A stretch of DNA of 40,208 nt, from assembly GCA_000827205.1 (NCBI GenBank), contig KN832587.1, positions 9,882 to 50,089 on the forward strand, in the 5' to 3' direction. This DNA is from Plicaturopsis crispa FD-325 SS-3. Its lineage: Eukaryota > Basidiomycota > Agaricomycetes > Amylocorticiales > Amylocorticiaceae. Under the pieces are notes generated by a model. The model was not told the DNA's origin. It saw nothing but the letters and a program-made list of their open reading frames with translations, and ran no database searches. Numbering within the stretch: the first letter of the stretch is position 1; the number at the start of each line of letters is the position of its first letter. A program made the position numbers and the translations under genes. Shown piece by piece: positions 1 through 11,929 of this stretch.

Positions 1-320
1 AAGTAATAATTTTTTTTTACCGTTTTTTTTGAGCACAAATGAGGACCGTACCGTAGCGTACAGTTTGGGAAGAACGGCCGAAAATAGAATTATGCGAGCC
101 TCGAGGCACGACGACAACGAGCCCGGAAGTATTGCCGAAGTCGCGCAAGCCATCCGATGCGGCAATGGGCGTGAGCAAGGCAAAATTAAAGGTCCGAAGG
201 CAAGCGCAAGGTGCCGGACAAGCCGAAATGCCCAAATCGTCAGTAGGTGGCAGTGCTGGCGGATATGCGGTCCCATTGCATTGACGGCAATGGGATAGTT
301 CGAGTTTCTTTACAATGGGG
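1..320. other. Gene-free left edge
   Basis: No gene is recognised. The first 30 bases hold two T-runs. The rest is moderately GC-rich with only short open frames that resemble nothing. It may be the flank or the outermost part of the neighbouring retroelement. Confidence 0.4.
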
Positions 321-1073
321 CTACAGCATGAGGTGAACAAGAACAAGATGATGGTCGTACCTGCAGCACGCCCAATAAGCGACAGACGCGACTGCCCATA
401 CAGCAGCATCACGCGTATTCTTCAGATTCAACCCCGCGAACAGTGCTTGCATGTGCTCGAACGTGATTGGAGGGCGCAGCTCTCGGCGCGACGTTGCTGG
501 CGTACACTTTTCGACCCCAGTGAGAACGGCGCTTAGCAGAGCGCCGCCATGCCATGGAGCAGAGTGAATGACATGCCACTTGTGCACGCCAGCGAGCCAT
601 GTGTCGGCCGCACCACCGCTCACTTTCGCGGCTGCACTCGACGCAAAACCGGCGAGCAGGAGCTCAGATGCTGGCATACGGTCGGCCTCGGGAATGCCAA
701 GGGCGTCGCAGTACTGAGTAAATCGAAGAAGTCCCGCGCCGTAACCGCTCCGCGTTTTCGGTTCACAAGAAATGAGTGCGACCTCGCGCATGTGATCGTA
801 AGCAGGACCACCTAAAAATTGTCGAGCCTGCGATATGAAAGAAGTAGAATAAGGCGTGTTCCAATCACGAAGTCGGTCGCTAGCGAGGACGAAGGGGCGG
901 TAAGATGATGGTACAATAGTGTTGCCGATTTTTGGTTTTCTAGGTTTTCGCGTTCGTTCGTCCGAGGTGCGCAGAGGCATAAGCAAGGAGCCGCTGGCAT
1001 GTGCGGCCCCTGCTGATGCCACCCCATGGAACGCGCCCAAGGTGGGCGCTCGTCGTATAGGTGTATCAGACAT
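321..1073 (-). mobile_element. DIRS element, tyrosine recombinase part
   Basis: This is the last part of the fossil retroelement. The protein has the N-terminal SAM-like, helical DNA-binding segment of DIRS/Crypton-type tyrosine recombinases (SGYGAGLLRFTQYCD and PASELLLAGFASS blocks), then a TFEHMQAL segment entering the catalytic domain. It places the element in the DIRS order rather than the LTR order. Confidence 0.75.
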
Positions 1074-3288
1074 GGTCTAGGACAGATGAAATGGCGTCCG
1101 GCAACGGGATCGCGAAGTCGATCGGTAAGAATGATGGGACCGCAATTCCGCGCGAAATGGGGTCGGCCAAGTTCTCCTCAGAGGTAACATACTGAAATTG
1201 CAACGCAATGTTGCACGACATGCCAATCACGTCCGACCGGCGGACACACTCGTTGACCATGAAGTTCCGGCTGCGACCCTTCATAAAAGCGCCGATGACG
1301 CCCTGATTGTCGCTACGGATGAGGATGTCCGCGTCACGGACGCCGGCGAGCTCGATGGTGATAATCGCAAGCTCGGCCGCAATGGCCTCGCCCCAGCCGA
1401 TATCGCGACCAGCACCTTCGTTCCACCCCTCGAGCCACTTCCACGCTGCGAAGCGGTCACCTTTCCACACCAGACCAACACCCCAGTCTGTCGAAGCGTC
1501 CACCCAGATGCCGAGGTCGATGCATGCGCGGCGCGGATGAAGAACGCGGACAGACGGTTTTTGGAGTACCGCCGCCCACCATCGAAGCTCACAGATTAAG
1601 GAGCGCTTCGGGTACCGTGATCGAGAGAATCCGGCTCCTGCCTTTTGAAAATCGGCGATGAATGAACAGATTGCGGCCAGGTACGCCCGGCCGTTAGGAT
1701 ACACGAACGTCGCGTGCGATAGGGAGCCGTTGAGACTCAGCACCTCCAGCAGGGAGACCTTGGAACGCTCGTAACGCTGAATGAAGAGCGCGACTTTTTC
1801 CTGTAGACGAACACGTTTTGTCTCCGTTAGTGCGACGGTCCTTTCAGGGATGTTCCACAAGAAACCGACATAAACGAAGATAGAATCAAACTCCTGGCCC
1901 TTGTCTGGATGCCAGGGAACACCGAGTGCCGCGATGAGATGAATTACGCCGCCGCGATTGTACGCGTACTCGTAGAGCGGACTGCCGTGTCCGTCAAAGG
2001 AGGTGCGGGTCGGGTAACGCAGCATAGCGACATCGTCGACCCATTTGAATGCAGGGTCAACTTTGAGCTCCTCCCATACGTCGATGACCGCGTCGGCAAT
2101 CTCGCCTTGCAGTCCGCCCATAGTCGCCAACCCGAAGGGTCCGTTGTGGTCCAACCAGAATTGGTTGTGCCGGTGAGACACGACAAGAAATTTCTTGTCA
2201 TCGGGATGTATCGGCGTCGTTCGATATGCTTTCACAATATCTAACGTCGCCGCCTGCGTTCCAGGAACTGCCGTCGCCACCTGCACACAACAAAACAGCC
2301 GCACGGATGCTCGAAATGAGCAACATGTCCGCTTTTACACACCGTAAACAGGCCCAAAAGACAGAAACACCGCGCAAAACAAACACGCTCGAACAATGAG
2401 GTGAAACAAGGGCATGTGCGGCGCATTCGCAAAACATAAACAGCGCGAACATCGGCGCAACGTCGAGAAAGACGGCCCCACACCCTAAGCGTGAGGGCTA
2501 CGCGCCAAACGCCAGCGAAACAGCCGCCAAAAACAGAGACCTTCCACGCGAAATGATTTACTCACCACTTCTGCAACTTTAGCTGCGGTACCCCACCGCG
2601 TAGGGTAATCGTCGGCGTCGATGAGATCGTTGACGGCGTATCCAGCGTCGCCCGCCCACGAGAGATTGCGACAGGCCCGTCTCTTCGGCGACTTCCCAGT
2701 ACCCTCGTCCGTCACCGCCACCTTCAGTGGACACGCCGCAAACTTCCCTCCGACAATCCTCGTCATCTCCTCCTTCGTAAACGGGCCATCCATGCGCAGA
2801 ACCGCCCTCTCTTCACGTAGGTATTCGTCCAGAAATTCGTCGTGCTCGGATGGGATATGAGGAGGAATGATATAATCAGCAAGAAAGGAATTGGGGACAC
2901 CAATGTGGAAACCGTGTTTAATATTATTAGCGAGGTTCGGATAACGATTCTGGAGACCAAGACAGCGAACATATAAGTCGAATGCGCGGAAATCGTACGG
3001 GGTTGTAACACGATTGAGAAGGGAAACGGACGGAGCAAAACGGGGACCAAGATGTGATATATCGAATGGGAGTCTAATACTGCAAAAGGGACTAGTGGAC
3101 AAGGATTCATGCGTAGCATGAGCTGCTGGTGGCGTGATGATTACCACCGCAGAGCGAGCAGGCGTGCCGTGCTCGAGGAGGATGGTCTCCGCGGCAGCCG
3201 TCGGGTCCCTTGAGGTTGAAGAAGACGCAGAAGTCGTCATCTCCCTTGACAGCTGTGAGCGTTCGTCGTCCGTTGTCCCATTTGGCAA
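1066..3288 (-). mobile_element. DIRS element, reverse transcriptase and RNase H part
   Basis: This is the middle part of the fossil retroelement. The RT core is recognised from the LDIVKAYR block, a GLATMGGLQGE block and the WVDDVAML catalytic block. An RNase H-like segment follows, with WVDAS and IRSDNQG blocks. The arrangement matches RT-RNase H of the DIRS order in fungi. The N-terminal region, upstream of the intron-like segment, is less conserved. Confidence 0.82.
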
Positions 3289-4486
3289 AGACTGGACGAC
3301 CTCGCGGTCCGGTCTTTGCGACGCAGTCGCGCGCGATGTGACCCGCCGAGCCGCAGATGAGGCAGGTGCCGCCAGGCGGTAACGCGGGCCTGCCTTCGCG
3401 AAAGGGCTTTTTAACGGGGTCCGACCGCCGCGTGTCCGCGTCGACCGAATACGGCTGATAACGCGCTGGAGCTGACTGCTTGCGCTCGCGAGTAAACGGC
3501 GTGGTCGAGGATGTCGAGCGCAGGTAAGCCTCGAAGTCCGAGCGAGTCTTCTCGTGCTCGACCTCGGCTTTTATCTGGTCAAAACGACGCCAATAGATTA
3601 GTTCATCGAATTTGAACGGCTGAGTGTGATACGAGACGCGCTGCTCTCTATCGTGGCGCGCGACCGCTTTGAAATTGCGTTCGAGGTCTGGGATGCCTGC
3701 CATGGCATCGCCGTGAGCGAGCCAGCGCGTGAGAACCGGCTCCATGCACACCACGCGAAGAAAAACGCGATAGTTCTTCCAAGCCTCGAGGAAAAGCACG
3801 ACCGTAAGGTCCTCTTCGGGGCCAAAAAAGTTGGGGTCGATGAGATCTGCTTTCCCGGACATCGTCATGGTCTTCTTCTTCATGGACATCGAGTTTTCGC
3901 TGAGGTACCGAAGAGCCGAGTTCGTGAATAGAGTCAGCGGTGTGAATATGCGCTTCTCCACCAGCAGGTAAATCTCGTCGCTAATGGCGTACTGCTCTCC
4001 GTATGAAGCCACACCCGTTTCCATCTCCTCCATAAAGACAAAACGCTGAGGCCGACTTTTCGTCAACAGCTCAGCGGCCTCCGCCGCCAACGTTCCCGAC
4101 AGCAGTCCGTCAGACTGCGGGTCACGGAGTAACTCGCTTGCTTTCTTTTCCGCGAGCGGAATCGCGAATTGATTAATCAAAGCTTTTTTCGAAGGCGATA
4201 ATTCATTGAAACGCGCTTCGAGTTCCTCCATAGAGAACTGTTTCGGAGGCGGCGTCATCGGCTGCCTCTCCTCCCGTTCATCCTCGTCCTCCGAGACGTC
4301 TACATCTGAATCCTCAGCCAAACGACGAGAAATACGCAGCTGATTTCTCCATTTTCGTGCAGCCAGACTGAGGTCGTCGGCTTGGTATGACTTTTCGCCG
4401 TTAATCGTGCCGTCATCGGCCGTGTTGACGCCGGCAGGACCTGTGAGACCAGTCATTGGATGCGAGATGTCGAGAGATCGAGACAA
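3107..4486 (-). mobile_element. DIRS element, Gag-like zinc-knuckle part
   Basis: This is the first part of the fossil retroelement. It is an acidic, charged protein whose C-terminal third is basic and carries a CCHC zinc knuckle (CLICGSAGHIARDC) followed by a second Cys/His cluster. Knuckles of this kind bind RNA in Gag proteins of retroelements. No host domain is present. Confidence 0.8.
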
Positions 4487-5027
4487 TCGAGCGAATGATC
4501 GATTAGAGCGAATGAAAATGCGCTGGATAGCGCGGAGGAAAATGTGGCGGAAAGAGAGGAAAGGGTGGGAAAACGATTCCTGAATCGCCCACTTTCGTCT
4601 CTGCGTCTGCGACGCCGACGCAGCGGCCGATTCATCATTCTCTGCGGATTCGACTTAAGTAGTCCCCAAAATGCCTTTCCGTCTCGCAAGCTCGACTTAG
4701 GCATTTCCCCAGGCTCCTACCTATTTTGACCCCTCCGAATTCATTTCTGCAACAATCTCGTACCCAACGTTGCTCGTTGACCCTGCTCGTGACAGTTGGA
4801 ACTTGAAGTCAGCGCGCCGCGCGCGACAACGCGACCAAGTACAGAGGATTCAATTGTTCATCATTGTACATCGGAAAAAAGTGCTAAAACATATGTATAT
4901 ATTCTGAATCTGCGAGTCTTGAAACACATGAATATGATGATCTCCCGGGGACGATTTTTGGAGTGCAAAACGGTCAAAAATTACAAGTCCCCGCACTGAA
5001 TAACCGTGTTCTGCCAAAATCGCGACC
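4487..5027. other. Non-coding stretch between two mobile elements
   Basis: No host gene is seen. The left part is probably the untranslated leader and outer end of the retroelement. The bases near 4655 and 4690 share a short direct repeat (TCGACTTA). The right part is AT-rich and ends at the target-site duplication of the next element. Confidence 0.45.
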
Positions 5028-5036
5028 GTAAGTTCC
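5028..5036. repeat. Left 9-bp target-site duplication
   Basis: GTAAGTTCC is found here and again, without mismatch, at 5943-5951. The two copies exactly bracket an inverted-repeat element. Nine bases is the usual duplication length for Mutator-like transposons. Confidence 0.75.
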
Positions 5037-5942
5037 TAGGTTCGGAACAAGCCCTCTTGCTCCGCGCCGGCAAGCCGGCGAACCTTCGCAGAAGGGGCTT
5101 GCTCCAAAATCCTCGCTCGAGCGAGGTTTTTCGTCGGCCCTTGCTCGCACAAAAAATGGTCCAATCACCTACCTCTGAGGGGCAATGTTGCTGCTTATAT
5201 GTATAGCTAAGATACCTGGTACTTATTTTGCTGTAATATGTTGTGTAGAATACACCATTTGGCCATCTTCACAAATGTGGCACCAGGCCTGAAATACCAT
5301 ATTTGAGCCAACATTCCTGAAATTGCTCCATTTTCCTCAAAGTTTCGAGCTGTCCGGCGTTCTATGCCTATTCGATGGGCGTCCCATTTTTTTGGGGGGA
5401 CTTTCCAATATGTTGTCGCCAGTGAGCGACGAAAGTAGGGTAAAACGGAGGAAGTCACGTGCCCTTATTTGCACGATTTGAAGTCGTCGCGTCGATTTCG
5501 ACGTTTAGGACGCCTTGCGGCGGAGCATCTCCTGCGCTCAATTCATGCCCAAATAACACAATGATGGTGACAGACTTACTGTATCTATATGATAGAACAA
5601 CATTGTCATCTCGAATTTTTATTTTGGGATCTTATACGACTGTCTGAGGCAGAACTTGCCGCAACACATTTTCATGTCACGAAGCTAGCCTTTTCACCTC
5701 GGAGGGACAATGCAATAGCACTCAATAAAAATTCTGAGGAGACAGAACGATTGGAAAAACCGTTCTGAACATATGGTGCACCAAGTAGAAGTGGTTTCGA
5801 GCAACACAAAATCCACCAGGTGTTGTACAAAAACCTACGATTTTGACGGACCTTGGAACAAGCCCCTCCTCCGATGGGAGTGCGGAGCTTGCGGAGCACC
5901 AACTTTAATCCCAAAAAGGAGGCGGGGCTTGAACCGAACCTA
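5037..5942. mobile_element. Non-autonomous Mutator-like DNA transposon, 906 bp
   Basis: The ends are inverted repeats: the left end begins TAGGTTCGGAACAAGCCC, and the right end read in reverse begins TAGGTTCGGTTCAAGCCC. A second block (GGGGCTTG followed by a TCCAA stretch, then GGTTTTT) recurs in inverted order at 5093-5132 and about 5832-5868. The terminal repeats are therefore about 100-125 bp, diverged and with an indel. A perfect 9-bp duplication flanks the element. Long inverted ends with a 9-bp duplication fit Mutator-like elements. No transposase-like frame is present inside, so it would need a partner copy elsewhere to move. A hAT origin is less likely, because hAT elements duplicate 8 bp and have short ends. 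Confidence 0.72.
5107..5132. repeat. Palindrome inside the left inverted end
   Basis: CCTCGCTCGAGCGAGG at 5112-5127 is a perfect 16-bp palindrome. It extends to AAAA and TTTT arms with one mismatched pair. It lies inside the left terminal repeat of the Mutator-like element, and the right repeat has only the GGTTTTT edge of it. Confidence 0.6.
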
Positions 5943-5951
5943 GTAAGTTCC
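5943..5951. repeat. Right 9-bp target-site duplication
   Basis: This is the second copy of GTAAGTTCC, directly after the right terminal repeat of the 906-bp element. Confidence 0.75.
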
Positions 5952-5992
5952 AGCCGTTTCACGAGTAGCGTAGCGGAGTGTGAAATGGCTGG
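5950..5992. repeat. Stem-loop next to the transposon insertion
   Basis: CCAGCCGTTTCAC (5950-5962) pairs with GTGAAATGGCTGG (5980-5992) with one mismatch, leaving a 17-base loop. It overlaps the right target duplication and so belonged to the pre-insertion site, or to a small older repeat that was used as target. Confidence 0.6.
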
Positions 5993-6118
5993 TCACGAGC
6001 CTAGATGTTTTAGTACATATTGATATATATTCTTTTTTTCGTCCGCGTCGCTGGACAGCGCTGGACATGTACAAGGTATAAGTACTTGGTATTACACACG
6101 CGTCTCAATACGATAGGC

Positions 6119-8227
<2,109 letters not shown>

Positions 8228-9244
8228 GAGAACCTAGTGCGAGATCGAGGGAGGCCGCCTTGAACGTCGACGATGCATTTCCCTTGCATGCTTTTATACG
8301 TCGGGGGATGCGTATCCTGACTTGCGTACATATGGCTGCCATTACCTTGCCAGTGTTAGCCGGCTGCAGGCTATCAAAAGTTGACCAGGAGTTTGTGGGG
8401 CACGACCGTATGGACGCGTTGCAGAGATCGCGTGCACGCGTTGTATCCGCTTATAGAAGCTGCGCACGAGCAACGCACGAGTAAAAAAAGAGCAGTGGAT
8501 GACTTCATGGTTAATAATATCCAAGTACGATTCTCTTGCGTTTCGCAATACGGGGAAAGCATCGCAGGGAGAAGCCAGGGGAAGCAGGGGAAAGAACTGG
8601 GGAAGTACTCCAACAGACTTGGCATGCACACTGGTATTTGGCCCTTGGCATGGGCCCATGCAAAAACCATCAGGTCACCGTGACGAAGAACCTTGGGGCG
8701 GCCCAAGGGCGGCCAGAAGTTGGCGGCCAGGTAGCAGGTTATAGAGCTGCCCGGTGACCACTGAGTCGGTGATATCGATGGCGACCAGTGAACCCGACTA
8801 CCGTCGAGCCAAATGAAAAACGACCTACCAGGTATAAGTATATGGCATTCATGGAAGTACTGAGTGACGAAGGTTGGACTCGTGGCTTGGGGTAGTAGGC
8901 ACCGTCGGCTGCATAGTCACACACAGCACAGGCGGAGCAGGGCCAGTGTGCGACAGCAAAAGCTGGGTAAGGCACTCGGAGCCGACGCGGAGGCGGCGGG
9001 GGATATCAGGGGATATCCAAAGTCTGTCATGGCATACATGGCAAAGATGATACAATTGTTCCAAGTCTTGAAGGAGTTAACAAAATGCTGGACGTCAGGC
9101 GCCGGGGCTTGAGGCTACTACGTTCATGGCATCAAATCGAGGCACTGAGTATAAATCGAGACTTACCTACAAGTGGCGACAATGCAGTAGATGCGATGCG
9201 TAGCAAAGACATCAAAGTGCGCCGGGGGCCTCCGCGGCAAGGAG
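8228..9244. other. Glucoamylase upstream region, no gene seen
   Basis: About 1 kb separates the glucoamylase start from the end of the CCCH gene. It holds the glucoamylase TATA box, a perfect 14-bp palindrome GCATGGGCCCATGC (8648-8661), a 7-bp inverted repeat CCTTGGG/CCCAAGG (8691-8708) with adjacent GGCGGCC copies, and G-rich CTGGGG-type words that resemble carbon-repressor sites. The regulatory meaning is inferred only. Confidence 0.45.
8291..8298 (-). promoter_or_regulatory. TATA box of the glucoamylase gene
   Basis: TATAAAAG on the minus strand lies about 64 bases before the start codon at 8227, a normal distance for a fungal TATA element. Confidence 0.6.
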
Positions 9245-10995
9245 CTAAGATGACTTCAGCAACGTAGGCCGTGTGTTCTTCAGAAGAGGTGGACGTACTC
9301 GCGGGACGTCAGGACGCGCACCGGAAGTAGAGACAGGTACAGACGAAGCGCGTTTGCTTCCTAGTAGTGGCCCCGAAAAGGGAGACTGGATCGTGCGAGC
9401 ACGCCTAGGTACGGCTTGTACTAGCGATCGACCGGTCGACTGTTCGCCCACTGAGGCTGCAAGGGAATCATCCGGGGGACGCAGGTGCGTGTCGTGAGGA
9501 GGGGACGTAGGAGCAGAGAAATGGAGCAAAGCTGCAGATTCCTGTTTCCTGTCTTGCTCGGATTCAGGCATGTTCCCTCCGTTCAGCCCCCAGTTCAAAT
9601 CGGAGGTGTAGTGCTCGAGATCGTGAAAGAAGGGACAGTCGTCGCCTTGGTCACAGAATCCCTCCGTGAATCGTTTGCATAGGTGTTCAGGTCCTATTGA
9701 GTCACCTCAGAAAGTAGATTGGCTGTGATAGGGAGACACATACTGCTGCCACTCATCATTACGCCTCCACCAATCACTCTCCAGGTGATAGGATATATAT
9801 CTCTTTTCTTCACCTGCATAGGCACTTTGTCGACCGGGGACGGGTCACGAGAAGGTAAGCCGCAGGGGCTTGCGTCAAGATCATCCACGCGGCCACCTTG
9901 AACGCTTGAAGAGCCGGGTATGTCGTGTATGCTATGTGCATGATGAATTCCCCTAGCTGACACGGGAAAAGTAGATGCTAATGCTCTTACAATGTGCAGC
10001 TATCGCCTTTAACACAGTTGAGATTCCTTGCGAAGAACTCGCAAGTTTTGGCTATAGCGCAATGAGTTGTACATGTCATGAGTGCTAACTCTGTGACTGG
10101 TGAATATACACATACTTTTGTAAGTCCTTTTAGGCCTTTTCCCAGTCGCGTTGAAGACGTCAGAGCGACGGGGTAATTGGATAGCCTTCCACGGGTCGGA
10201 GTTCAGGCGGGGAAATCCTATCAGAGGCGAACTTGGTGAGATTGACGACGAGTCAGCCATCGACGGAGTGACTGGTGATATCGACGATGCTGTTGGCGAT
10301 ACCGTCGTGTTAGCCGAGAGGTACGCAGAGTAACTTCGACCTTCTGTCGGCCAATGGGGCGCTGCTTGGACGTGTGGATACTGGTAGTTGCCTGAGCCCG
10401 TCATGGCTGTAGAGTCGGGTGGAGCGGGAGTGAATGGCGTCAAAGACGGGAACGAGGGTGCTTGGAAGGATGGCACAAGGGGCGGGTATGGTTGTGGGTA
10501 TGATACGGCGAGATCGTTTGAGCCATCGTGAGAGAAAAAGGGGGGGTATGCTGATTGATTAAGGTAGCATAAGCTTCAAAAACTCTTTTCAAAACGAAGG
10601 CAAAACATACCACCTGCTCGAGCAATCGGTCTAGATAAAGATCCGTTCAGACTCATAGATCTTGCGCGCGTAAAGGTGCCTACGTGACAATATGATCCCG
10701 TGAGTCGCAATCCACGACATGTCAGTACAAGATAGCTCACCATTACTAGTATCTACGCGGCCGACATCATGACGAAATGTGCACGAGTCTCCACGGAGAC
10801 AACGCCCAACGGCGAAAAAACGACATGGTTTTCGACGTATGATCGAGTTGTTAGCGAAGTTCCAGTAGGGATAATGGTGCTGGGATCCCGGATCGTCACC
10901 GCGCCCGTAAGCTAGTGTACATCCCGTTAGTAGAGTGATAGCTATGGATCTCAGGACACTCAACTGGTCTCTAGATTGATACTGAGAGCAGACAT
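9245..10995 (-). CDS. CCCH zinc-finger protein with three fingers
   Basis: This is a probable RNA-binding protein of 467 residues. Seven exons fit in phase: 10995-10965, 10911-10741, 10679-10611, 10550-10116, 10051-9991, 9931-9744 and 9693-9245. The three fingers are CRFFAVGRCLRGDSCTFRH (40-58), CEFFARNLNCVKGDSCTFIH (239-258) and CKRFTEGFCDQGDDCPFFH (324-342), with C-x7/8-C-x5-C-x3-H spacing. Fingers 1 and 2 are separated by about 180 residues of Pro/Ser/Tyr-rich sequence, and the last 120 residues are also low in complexity. Splicing inside finger 2 is needed to supply its final histidine, which supports the model. CCCH proteins of this kind act in mRNA decay, processing or silencing, but no specific role can be assigned. 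The 53-bp first intron carries a CTAAC branch site. Confidence 0.84.
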
Positions 10996-11929
10996 TTTCT
11001 GTGCCGTGCAAAAACTTCTGGAGCGGAGAGAAACGAGCCTGCTAACGAGCGCGGAAGAGCAATGATAGAAAGGCTGCAGCGACAAGAGCAAAAGCTAGGA
11101 TACGTGGGCCTAAAGTCGTGAGTGGCCAGTATGAGGATCATGAATGAACACCCCATAGGATATATGAGCGAACCCTGCATCGATAACGAGGCGCAAACCG
11201 TCCAACGAGCCCATACGAGTAGCCCGACTATACTCTCCGGCGTACGGTGAACCCATTTGAGAGTTGACATGAGACATGAGACGGGCGATCTGATTGGCTT
11301 TTTGTCCCGTGGAGAGGCGACGGTATCTCCGGGTGAGGACATGGCCTTCCCGATGAAGGATGCCGTCAAAACGCCGTTTCGAAACAATAAGAACTGCGGC
11401 GCCGACGCGGGCTGGTGCCACACGTTCGCTAATGTATGTTCCTTTGTCGCGCCGCGTGCTTGATATCGAAGAGGGAAAGAGACGTCCGCTTGCCCCTGCT
11501 CAAGGCGGCATTTTGCTAGTACTTAGTAGGAATAAAATCATGAAGTTCGTATGCCCGGGAAGTTCAGAAGGCTACCAGATCTGAAACCCCGATAGTGTCC
11601 GGAAAAGGCAATCAGAGTCGGGTTCTCAGCGTTGAGTTTGCTGCATCCTCATTCGCTCCATCTCGCATAACCAGACCGAAATTTACTAGGAGCAGGTCAC
11701 TCAGACTGTGGTACACTGTAGCAGTAGCTCAAGTTTGTGTCAAATTGAATGCACAGTATCTACATGCTTGGTCCAAAAGTCCTGTCCGAGAAAACGAAAA
11801 GATCCCCCTCTTACCCTTCGAGCTAACCTGCTGTAGGCTTGAACTCAAGATGCCGGGCGATGTACGGCCAGACTAAACAAGATAAATATATGTGAACTTA
11901 ACATCAACGCAGGGTAGGAAAGACAGAGT
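10996..11929. other. Intergenic, no gene seen
   Basis: About 930 bp lie between the CCCH gene start and the MATH/BTB gene end. Open frames on both strands reach 150 codons, but they overlap one another in different frames, lack family motifs and have no supporting introns. The region presumably holds the CCCH promoter. Confidence 0.4.

Larger units (their letters stand above)
321..4486 (-). mobile_element. DIRS-like tyrosine-recombinase retroelement (fossil)
   Basis: The recognisable part of a DIRS-order retrotransposon lies on the minus strand. In transcript order it carries a Gag-like zinc-knuckle protein, a reverse transcriptase with RNase H, and a tyrosine recombinase. This order, and the recombinase in place of a DDE integrase, separate it from Gypsy and Copia elements. 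The frames are long and largely open, so the copy looks fairly young. It nevertheless looks broken, with perhaps one to three breaks. The Gag-like and RT frames overlap, as is common in this order. A short non-coding segment near 2.3-2.6 kb has intron-like edges, and introns are known in some DIRS elements. The terminal repeats were not resolved, so the outer limits are uncertain. Confidence 0.85.

Noticed and set aside
5107-5132. GC-rich stem followed by T-run, like a bacterial terminator
   Set aside because: The context is a eukaryotic transposon end, and the arms belong to a symmetric palindrome.
5037-5942. hAT element
   Set aside because: The flanking duplication is 9 bp and the inverted ends are long. 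hAT elements duplicate 8 bp and have short ends.
9744-9790. Alternative reading in the CCCH gene with a W-rich segment
   Set aside because: That frame meets a stop, and no donor restores the phase of finger 3. The 50-bp GTATGT intron fits all phases.
11110-11423. Overlapping minus-strand frames as a gene
   Set aside because: Two frames overlap, neither shows conserved motifs, and no intron logic supports them.
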